From the NCBI GenBank assembly GCA_027484575.1, contig JAIXSQ010000012.1, positions 62,001 through 126,000 on the forward strand: a stretch of DNA of 64,000 nt, given 5' to 3'. Shown one piece after another: positions 57,961 to 64,000 of this stretch. Both the position numbers and the translations under genes were made by a program. The stretch is from Comamonadaceae bacterium. Its GTDB lineage: Bacteria; Pseudomonadota; Gammaproteobacteria; Burkholderiales; Burkholderiaceae_C. Numbering within the stretch: position 1 is the first letter of the stretch; every line of letters begins with the position of its first letter. Below the pieces are notes generated by a model that ran no database searches, was not told the DNA's origin, and saw nothing but the letters and a program-made list of their open reading frames with translations.

Positions 57961-59253
57961 TCACTTGAAGCCGAGCGCGCGGGGCGCCCAGGTGGACAGC
58001 GCCGGCACGAAGGTCAGCAGCATCAGCACCACGCCGTGTGCCCACAGGAACGGCATCAGCTCGCGCGTCAGCGGCCCCAGGGGCACGCGTGCCACGTTGG
58101 ACGTCACGAACAGCAGCCCGCCCACGGGCGGCGTGATCATGCCCAGCGTCAGGTTGTAGATCATCACCATCGCGAAGTGCACCGGGTCGATGCCCAGCTT
58201 GACGGCCACCGGCGCGAGGATGGGCGCCAGCACCATCACGCCGGGCAGCGGCTCGATGAAGATGCCGAACAGCAGCAGGAAGACGTTGACCAGCACCAGG
58301 AACATCAGCGGCGACAGCTGCATGGAGATGATCCAGTCGGCCAGCGCCTGCGGCACCGCCTCGATGGTCAGCACCCAGGCGAAGGCGGCCGACAGGCCGA
58401 TGATGATCAGCACCGAGGCCGACAGCAGCGCCGAGCGCGCCAGGATGTCGGGCAGCGCGCCCCACTGCAGCGTGCGGTAGACCCACTTGCCGCACACCAG
58501 CGCGTAGAACACCGCGACCACCGAGGCCTCGGTGGGCGTGAACCAGCCGGCGCGCATGCCGCCCAGGATCACCACCGGCAGCAGGATGGCGGGCAGCGCC
58601 TTCCAGGTCGTGCGGCCGATCTCGGCCCACGAGGGCAGCTGGCCGTCGCCCTTGTAGTTGCGCCGGGTCGAGACGCGCCAGTTCACCACGCACATCGCGA
58701 CCGCGATCAGCACGCCCGGCGTGAAGCCGGCGATGAACAGCGCGCCGACCGAGACGTTCTCGGCCGCCAGCGCGTAGATGATCATGATGATCGAGGGCGG
58801 GATGATCGGCCCGACGATGGCCGTGGCCGCGGTCAGCGCGGCGGCGTACGAGCGGTCGTAGCCGGCCTTGTCCATCATGCGGATCAGCATCGAGCCCGGG
58901 CCGGCCGCATCGGCCAGCGCCGAGCCCGAGATGCCCGAGAAGAAGGTGAGCGACACCACGTTGGTGTAGCCCAGGCCGCCGCGCTTGTGGCCCACGAACT
59001 GGCCGGCGAACTTCAGCAGCACCTCGGTGAGCGAGCCGCCGCTCATCAGCTCGGCGGCGAGGATGAAGAACGGCACCGCCATCAGCGGGAAGCTGTCGAT
59101 GCCGGTGAAGGTCTCCTTGAGCACCACCACCAGCGGGTAGGCGTCGGCGATCAGCAGGGCGCCGACGGTGGCCAGGGCCAGGGCGAAGGCCACGGGCACG
59201 CCGATGGCGAGGAACCCGCAGCCGAGCAGGACGAGGATGAGGCTGGTGCTCAT
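57961..59253 (-). CDS. dctM: TRAP transporter large permease (DctM family)
   Basis: 430 aa, about 12 hydrophobic segments. Typical: LVLLGCGFLAIGVPVAFALA, FPLMAVPFFILAAELMSGG, SLTFFSGISGSALADAAGPG, AATAIVGPIIPPSIIMIIYA and the mirror NLTLGMITPPVGGLLFVTSN. It is the sodium-driven channel subunit. ATG overlaps the DctQ stop (ATGA). Divergent in function from the adjacent gcv operon but same strand. Confidence 0.95.
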   Translation of the reverse strand: MSTSLILVLLGCGFLAIGVPVAFALALATVGALLIADAYPLVVVLKETFTGIDSFPLMAVPFFILAAELMSGGSLTEVLLKFAGQFVGHKRGGLGYTNVVSLTFFSGISGSALADAAGPGSMLIRMMDKAGYDRSYAAALTAATAIVGPIIPPSIIMIIYALAAENVSVGALFIAGFTPGVLIAVAMCVVNWRVSTRRNYKGDGQLPSWAEIGRTTWKALPAILLPVVILGGMRAGWFTPTEASVVAVFYALVCGKWVYRTLQWGALPDILARSALLSASVLIIIGLSAAFAWVLTIEAVPQALADWIISMQLSPLMFLVLVNVFLLLFGIFIEPLPGVMVLAPILAPVAVKLGIDPVHFAMVMIYNLTLGMITPPVGGLLFVTSNVARVPLGPLTRELMPFLWAHGVVLMLLTFVPALSTWAPRALGFK

Positions 59254-59762
59254 AGGGAGGCGCTCGCGGTGGCGTCGAAGTGGGCGTCGGAGGGGAAGCG
59301 GCGTTCGAGGACGTAGTCCTTGATCACCAGCAGCCAGTGCACCGTGAGCAGCACGCCGCCCACCAGCATGCTGCTGTAGATGTACGAGAACGGGATCTGG
59401 GTGGCCGCGGTCAGCTGGTACTGCGTGCGCTCCATGTACTTCCAGCCTTCGTAGACCATGAAGCCGAAGAACGCCAGCAGCAGCGTGGCCACCACCGCGC
59501 GCACGGCGATGGCCAGCGGGCGCGGCAGGGCGTCCTGCAGGTTCTCCACCGCGATGTGGCCGCCGTAGCGCAGCACCGGGCCGGCACCCAGGAAGGTCAG
59601 CCAGATCATCATGTGCCGTGCCACCTCCTCGGCCCATTCGATGGACTGGCTGGTGGTGTAGCGCAGCACCACGTTGGTGAAGATGATCACCGCCATGGCC
59701 GCCAGCAGGACGATCAGCAGCCAGCGGTTGGCGGCGAGGAACAGGCGTTCGAAGGTCTTCAC
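59250..59762 (-). CDS. dctQ: TRAP transporter small permease (DctQ family)
   Basis: 170 aa with four membrane helices: RWLLIVLLAAMAVIIFTNVV, MMIWLTFLGAGPVLRYGGHI, RAVVATLLLAFFGFMVYEGW and YIYSSMLVGGVLLTVHWLLV. The WAEEVARHMMIWLTFLGA motif is the family mark. Sits between the terminator after dctP and dctM. Confidence 0.93.
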   Translation of the reverse strand: MKTFERLFLAANRWLLIVLLAAMAVIIFTNVVLRYTTSQSIEWAEEVARHMMIWLTFLGAGPVLRYGGHIAVENLQDALPRPLAIAVRAVVATLLLAFFGFMVYEGWKYMERTQYQLTAATQIPFSYIYSSMLVGGVLLTVHWLLVIKDYVLERRFPSDAHFDATASASL

Positions 59763-59780
59763 GATCTCATCCGTGCAGGG

Positions 59781-59812
59781 AAAAAAAAGACCGCCCGGAA
59801 CGCGGGCGGCCG
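59781..59812 (-). terminator. Terminator between dctP and dctQM
   Basis: On the - strand: stem CCGCCCG / CGGGCGG with a 5-base loop, then at least eight T residues. It probably limits read-through so the binding protein is made in excess over the permeases, a common TRAP arrangement. Confidence 0.85.
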
Positions 59813-59828
59813 TTGCCGGGACGGCGCG

Positions 59829-60803
59829 TCAGCGCACGTCCTGGATCTTCTTGATGTTGTCGGCGCCGAATTCCTTGGCGTAGTTGGCGTACACCGGCTT
59901 GAGCGCGTCGCGGAAGGCGTTGCCGTCGACGGTGCGGATGACCTTCATGCCGTCCTTCTCGAGCTGGGCGATGCCGTTGTTCTCGTCGTCGTTGACCTTC
60001 TTGCGCTGGGCCACGGCGGCCTTCTTGGCGGCCTCGAGGAACACCTTCTTGTCGGCGTCCGACACCTTGGACCAGACCTTGGGCGACAGCAGCAGCAGCG
60101 CCGGCGAGTACACGTGGCCGGTCAGCGACAGGTGCTTCTGCACCTGCGAGAACTTGGACGCCAGGATGACGGGGATCGGGTTCTCCTGACCGTCGACGGT
60201 GCCCTGCTGCAGCGCGCCGAACACCTCGGGGAAGGCCATGGGCGTGGGCTGGATGCCGAAGGCACGGTAGCCCTCCATGTGCACCTTGTTCTCCATCGTG
60301 CGCATCTTCAGGCCGCTGGCGTCGGCCGGCTTGACGATGTCGCGCTTGGAGTTGGTCATGTGGCGGAAGCCGTTCTCGGTCCAGCCCAGGGCGACGATGC
60401 CCTTGGAGGGGAACTTGGTCAGCAGGTCCTGGCCGATCGGGCCGTCCATCACCTTGCGCGCGTGGTCGTAGTCGCGGAACAGGAAGGGGATGTCGACGAT
60501 GCGCACCTCGGGCACGAAGTTGCCCACGGGGCCGGTGGAGGTGTTGACCAGGTCGAGCGTGCCGATCTGCACCGCCTCGATCATCTCGCGCTCGCCGCCC
60601 AGGGCCGAACTGGGGAAGTGCTGGCACTTGTAGCGGCCGGACGTGCCCTTCTCGATCTCGTCGCAGAACGCCGTCGAGCCCACGCCGTAATGCGATTCCT
60701 TGGTGGTGGCGTAGCCGATCTTCAGCGTGGTGGTCTGGGCGGCGGCGCCGAGGCTGAAGGCCAGCGCGGTGGCGGCCAGCGCGAACGCGGGAACGAACTT
60801 CAT
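59829..60803 (-). CDS. dctP: TRAP transporter substrate-binding protein (DctP family)
   Basis: 324 aa. Sec signal (FALAATALAFSLGAAAQ). DctP core: LKIGYATTKESHYGVGSTAF, PSSALGGEREMIEAVQIGTL, DIPFLFRDYDHARKVMDGPI, KMRTMENKVHMEGYRAFGIQ PTPMAF-type block with the conserved Arg, and VDGQENPIPVI. These match the C4-dicarboxylate-type subgroup, though ligand cannot be fixed. RBS AAGGAG precedes the ATG. Confidence 0.94.
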   Translation of the reverse strand: MKFVPAFALAATALAFSLGAAAQTTTLKIGYATTKESHYGVGSTAFCDEIEKGTSGRYKCQHFPSSALGGEREMIEAVQIGTLDLVNTSTGPVGNFVPEVRIVDIPFLFRDYDHARKVMDGPIGQDLLTKFPSKGIVALGWTENGFRHMTNSKRDIVKPADASGLKMRTMENKVHMEGYRAFGIQPTPMAFPEVFGALQQGTVDGQENPIPVILASKFSQVQKHLSLTGHVYSPALLLLSPKVWSKVSDADKKVFLEAAKKAAVAQRKKVNDDENNGIAQLEKDGMKVIRTVDGNAFRDALKPVYANYAKEFGADNIKKIQDVR

Positions 60804-60928
60804 GGGGGCACTCTCCTTGTGGATGGATCCGAGCGCGACAGGATGCCCGGGTGCGCCGGGGCCCGGTATCGGGCTTACACCGAGGGTGACGGTCAGGCGC
60901 GCGTCAACCTGCGCGCCGGCCACCGGCC

Positions 60929-62611
60929 TCACATGTTGGGGTAGTTGGGCCCGCCGCCGCCCTCGGGCACGACCCAGACGATGTTCTGGGTGGGATCCTT
61001 GATGTCGCAGGTCTTGCAGTGCACGCAGTTCTGCGCGTTGATCTGCAGCCGCTCGCCGCCACCCTCGGCGGGCACGTACTCGTACACCCCGGCCGGGCAA
61101 TAGCGCTGTTCGGGGCCCGCGTACTTCGGCAGGTTGACGTTCACCGGCACCGACGCGTCCTTGAGCGTCAGGTGCGCCGGCTGGTCCTCGGCGTGGTTGG
61201 TGTTGGAGATGAACACCGAGGACAGCCGGTCGAAGGTGAGCTTGCCGTCCGGCTTGGGGTAGGCGATCGGCTGGCACTCGGACGCCGGCTTGAGGTAGAC
61301 GTGGTCCGGCTTGTCGCGGTGGATGGTCCAGGGGATGTGGCCGCCCAGCAGCTTCTGCTCGATGCCGGTCATCACGGTGGCGATGCTGCGGCCCTTCTTG
61401 AACCACTGCTTGAAGTTGCGGGCCTTGTTCAGCTCGGCATGCAGCCAGCTCTTCTCGAAGGCCTCGGGATAGGCGGCCAGCTCGTCGTGCTGGCGGCCCG
61501 CGCCCAGGGCCTCGAAGGCGGCCTCGGCGCAGAGCATGCCGGTCTTGATCGCCGCGTGGCTGCCCTTGATGCGCGAGGCGTTCAGGTAGCCGGCGTCGCA
61601 GCCCACCAGCGCGCCGCCCGGGAACACGGTCTTGGGCAGCGACAGCAGGCCGCCGACCGTCAGCGCGCGGGCGCCGTAGGCCAGGCGCTTGGCGCCGTTC
61701 TTGCCCTCGAAGTACCAGCGCACGTTGGGGTGCGTCTTGAAGCGCTGGAACTCCTCGAACGGCGACAGATACGGGTTGCTGTAGTCCAGGCCCACCACGA
61801 AGCCGATGGAGATCTGGTTGTTCTCCATGTGGTACAGCCACGAGCCGCCGTAGGTCATCTCGTCCAGCGGCCAGCCGGCGGTGTGCATCGCCAAGCCCGC
61901 CTTGTGGCGCTCGGGCGAGATCTCCCAGACCTCCTTGATGCCGATGCTGTAGCTCTGCGGGTCGCGGCCCTCGTCGAGCTTGAAGCGCGCGATCAGCTGC
62001 TTGCCCAGGTGGCCGCGCGCGCCTTCGGCGAACACCGTGTACTTGGCATGCAGTTCCATGCCCAGCTGGAAGTTCCCGGTCGGCTCGCCGTCCTTGCCGA
62101 CGCCCATGTTGGCGGTGGCCACGCCCTTGACCGAGCCGTCGTCGTTGTAGAGCACCTCGGCCGCCGGGAAGCCGGGGAAGATCTCCACGCCCAGGGCCTC
62201 GGCCTGCTGCGCCAGCCAGCGCGTGAGGTTGGCCAAGCTGGCGATGTAGTTGCCTTCGTTGTGGAAGTTCTTCGGCAGCAGCCAGTTGGGCGTGCGGGTC
62301 GCGCCCTTCTCGCCCAGGAACAGGAAGATGTCCTCGGTCACCGGCTGGTTCAGCGGTGCGCCCTGGGCCTTCCAGTCGGGGAACAGCTCGGTCAGCGCGC
62401 GCGGGTCGATCACCGCGCCCGACAGGATGTGCGCGCCGGGCTCGGAGCCCTTCTCCAGCACCACCACCGAGACCTCGCGGCCGTGCTCGGCGGCCAGTTG
62501 CTTCAGGCGGATCGCGGTGGCCAGGCCCGCGGGCCCGGCACCGACCACGACCACGTCGTACTCCATGGCTTCGCGCGGGCCGAACTGGGCGAGGATCTCT
62601 TCTTGCGTCAT
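60929..62611 (-). CDS. Electron transfer flavoprotein-ubiquinone oxidoreductase
   Basis: 560 aa. Passes electrons from ETF to ubiquinone at the membrane. FAD motif VVVVGAGPAGLATAIRLK, then GAVIDPRALTELFPDW, GAGRGHLGK-like FAEGARGHLGKQLI, and GGALVGCDAGYLNASRIKGS. The C-terminal [4Fe-4S] site has Cys in RYCPAGVYEY and in CVHCKTCDIKDP. ATG 62611 removes a poor Arg-rich leader. Stand-alone gene. Confidence 0.96.
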   Translation of the reverse strand: MTQEEILAQFGPREAMEYDVVVVGAGPAGLATAIRLKQLAAEHGREVSVVVLEKGSEPGAHILSGAVIDPRALTELFPDWKAQGAPLNQPVTEDIFLFLGEKGATRTPNWLLPKNFHNEGNYIASLANLTRWLAQQAEALGVEIFPGFPAAEVLYNDDGSVKGVATANMGVGKDGEPTGNFQLGMELHAKYTVFAEGARGHLGKQLIARFKLDEGRDPQSYSIGIKEVWEISPERHKAGLAMHTAGWPLDEMTYGGSWLYHMENNQISIGFVVGLDYSNPYLSPFEEFQRFKTHPNVRWYFEGKNGAKRLAYGARALTVGGLLSLPKTVFPGGALVGCDAGYLNASRIKGSHAAIKTGMLCAEAAFEALGAGRQHDELAAYPEAFEKSWLHAELNKARNFKQWFKKGRSIATVMTGIEQKLLGGHIPWTIHRDKPDHVYLKPASECQPIAYPKPDGKLTFDRLSSVFISNTNHAEDQPAHLTLKDASVPVNVNLPKYAGPEQRYCPAGVYEYVPAEGGGERLQINAQNCVHCKTCDIKDPTQNIVWVVPEGGGGPNYPNM

Positions 62612-62736
62612 GGTGGGATGCGGGGGAGGTCGGTGGCGCGCAGGGCGGCGCCGGCGGGACAGCATTCTATGCGTCGGTCCTGCACAATCGGCCGCGCCGT
62701 CCCGCGGGGACGATCGCCTTTAGACAGGAGACTCTC

Positions 62737-63519
62737 GTGAGCTACAGCATCGACTTGTCGGGCCGCGTCGCCTTGGTGACGGGCGCCTCCAGCGGCCTGG
62801 GCGCGCAGTTCGCGCGCACGCTCGCCGGCGCCGGCGCAGCGGTCGTGCTGGCCAGCCGCCGCACCGAGCGCCTGAAGGAGCTGCGCGCGCAGATCGAGGG
62901 CGAGGGCGGCGACGCCCACGTGGTGCAGCTGGACGTGACCGACGTCGACAGCATCAAGGCCGCGGTGGCGCATGCCGAGACCGAGGTCGGTTCGATCGAC
63001 ATCCTGGTCAACAACTCCGGCGTGAGCACCACGCAGCGGCTGCAGGACGTGCAGGAGGAGGACTTCGACTTCGTGTTCGACACGAACGTGCGCGGCGCCT
63101 TCTTCGTCGCGCAGGAGGTGGGCAAGCGCATGCTGGCCCGCGCCAAGGGCGCGGCGCCGGGCACGTTCACCGGCGGTCGCATCATCAACATCGCCTCGAT
63201 GGCGGGGCTGCGCACGCTGCCGCAGATCGGCGTGTACGCGATGAGCAAGGCCGCGGTGATCCACATGACTCGCGCGATGGCGCAGGAGTGGGGCCGCTAC
63301 GAGATCAACGTCAACGCGATCTGCCCTGGCTACATCGACACCGAGATCAACCACCACCACTGGCAGACCGAGGCCGGCCAGAAGCTGGTGAACATGCTGC
63401 CGCGCAAGCGCGTGGGCAAGCCGCAGGACCTGGACGCGCTGGTCGTGCTGCTGGCCAGCAGCGAGAGCCATTTCGTCAACGGCTCGGTGATCGCGGCCGA
63501 CGACGGCTTCGGGATCTGA
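62737..63519 (+). CDS. Short-chain dehydrogenase/reductase
   Basis: 260 aa with GTG start after CAGGAG. Glycine motif ALVTGASSGLGAQFARTLAG, NNSGV, catalytic Ser in NIASMAGL, YAMSKAA (Tyr-x3-Lys) and ICPGYIDTEINHHHW. Family members include 3-oxoacyl and 3-hydroxyacyl-CoA reductases; a thioesterase gene follows 4 bases later, so an acyl-CoA role is likely. Confidence 0.92.
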   Translation: MSYSIDLSGRVALVTGASSGLGAQFARTLAGAGAAVVLASRRTERLKELRAQIEGEGGDAHVVQLDVTDVDSIKAAVAHAETEVGSIDILVNNSGVSTTQRLQDVQEEDFDFVFDTNVRGAFFVAQEVGKRMLARAKGAAPGTFTGGRIINIASMAGLRTLPQIGVYAMSKAAVIHMTRAMAQEWGRYEINVNAICPGYIDTEINHHHWQTEAGQKLVNMLPRKRVGKPQDLDALVVLLASSESHFVNGSVIAADDGFGI

Positions 63520-63523
63520 GCCG

Positions 63524-63946
63524 GTGCGGCTGGAGCTGCCCGCCCGGCGCAGGCTGGTGCACACCACCACCGTGCCCATCCGCTGGGGCGACATGGACGC
63601 CATGGGCCATGTCAACAACACCGTGTACTTCCGCTACATGGAGATCGCGCGGGTCGACTGGTTCCATGCCATCGGTTGCCCGCTCAATCCGCAGGGGGAG
63701 GGGCCGGTGATCCTGAACGCCTTCTGCAACTTCCATCGCCAGCTCGAGTACCCCGGCGACGTGGTGGTGCGCACCTACACGAGCGATCCGGGCCGCAGCA
63801 CCTTCGAGACCTGGTGCACCCTCGAGCGCGCCGACCAGCCGGGCGAGCCCTACGCCACCGGCGGGGCCACCGCGGTGTGGGTGGACTTTCCGCGCCAGAA
63901 GTCGGCGCCGCTGCCCGACTGGATGCGCGCGCTCGTGGCCGACTGA
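63524..63946 (+). CDS. 4-hydroxybenzoyl-CoA thioesterase-family acyl-CoA thioesterase
   Basis: 140 aa hotdog-fold protein, GTG start. The catalytic segment IRWGDMDAMGHVNNTVYFRY holds the active-site Asp, followed by MEIARVDWF and CNFHRQLEYPGDVVVRTY. Co-transcribed with the SDR. Substrate chain length unknown. Confidence 0.92.
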   Translation: MRLELPARRRLVHTTTVPIRWGDMDAMGHVNNTVYFRYMEIARVDWFHAIGCPLNPQGEGPVILNAFCNFHRQLEYPGDVVVRTYTSDPGRSTFETWCTLERADQPGEPYATGGATAVWVDFPRQKSAPLPDWMRALVAD

Positions 63947-63949
63947 GCC

Positions 63950-64000
63950 TCAGTCGGCCAGGGACGCCAGGAACTGCTGCAGTTCGGGCGTGCGCGGCGC
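63950..64000 (-). CDS. 3' end of a gene continuing beyond the window
   Basis: On the - strand the frame reads APRTPELQQFLASLAD then TGA, 3 bases beyond the thioesterase stop. Codon use (G/C in third positions) and the convergent layout suggest a real coding end. Too short to identify. Confidence 0.45.
   Translation of the reverse strand, partial: APRTPELQQFLASLAD

Overview
The window comes from a high-GC betaproteobacterium, most likely order Burkholderiales (Comamonadaceae/Sphaerotilaceae-like). The chromosomal part is very GC-rich; one 60-base sample at 37501 counts 45 of 60 G+C. Gene content also fits: tandem-riboswitch gcvTHP, glnA-ntrB-ntrC, ETF-ubiquinone oxidoreductase, a TRAP transporter and many two-component proteins.

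Region 1 (1-3100): the right end of a prophage, + strand. It holds the 3' part of a tail/baseplate-type gene, small structural and membrane proteins, a signal-anchored lysozyme, and an Rz spanin with a complete Rz1 lipoprotein gene nested in another frame.

Region 2 (3122-14881): a tightly overlapping eight-gene operon on the - strand. In order of transcription it encodes an excisionase-like HTH protein, a DUF499-type P-loop ATPase, a short PglZ-domain protein, a DUF1156-type Zn-ribbon adenine methyltransferase (DPPF motif), an unknown 165-residue protein, a SNF2/DEAH helicase, and two unknown ORFs that are one frame cut by a single TAA. This looks like a phage-defence system related to BREX type 3/Pgl, but I see no brxA, brxB, brxF or brxL in the window. 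It is the best candidate for an unusual system. At 15098-15129 the island ends in a sequence like the 3' end of tmRNA (ssrA), followed by a strong terminator. This suggests an element integrated in ssrA, with the rest of ssrA and any integrase left of the window.

Region 3 (15.2-23.1 kb): ordinary chromosome. A small secreted protein lies divergent from a LysR regulator with a good operator; then come RsuA, an alpha/beta hydrolase, a beta-propeller protein, a polysaccharide deacetylase, a sterol-desaturase-like enzyme, an EI24/CysZ-like protein and a CinA/MoaB-type protein.

Region 4 (23.1-28.2 kb): nitrogen control. glnA has a textbook sigma-54 promoter and upstream NtrC sites, followed by a terminator, a small periplasmic protein, ntrB and ntrC.

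Region 5 (28.2-36.5 kb, - strand): a long co-directional run of ten genes: DUF2069, FAD-linked oxidase, thyA, folA, DUF4337, then a four-gene tetronate (L-threonate/D-erythronate type) catabolic set, and xthA.

Region 6 (36.5-53 kb): YihY, Mpo1-like, hydrolase, O-acetylhomoserine sulfhydrylase-type enzyme, CBS protein, a large lipoprotein preceded by a triple palindromic repeat, a hybrid kinase overlapping tail-to-tail with a LuxR-type regulator, aroC, an MFS transporter, a second hybrid kinase, an SDR and two single-domain response regulators.

Region 7 (53-64 kb): gcvT-gcvH-gcvP behind a tandem glycine riboswitch, a TRAP transporter with a terminator between the binding protein and the permeases, ETF-QO, an SDR, a thioesterase, and the last codons of a further gene.
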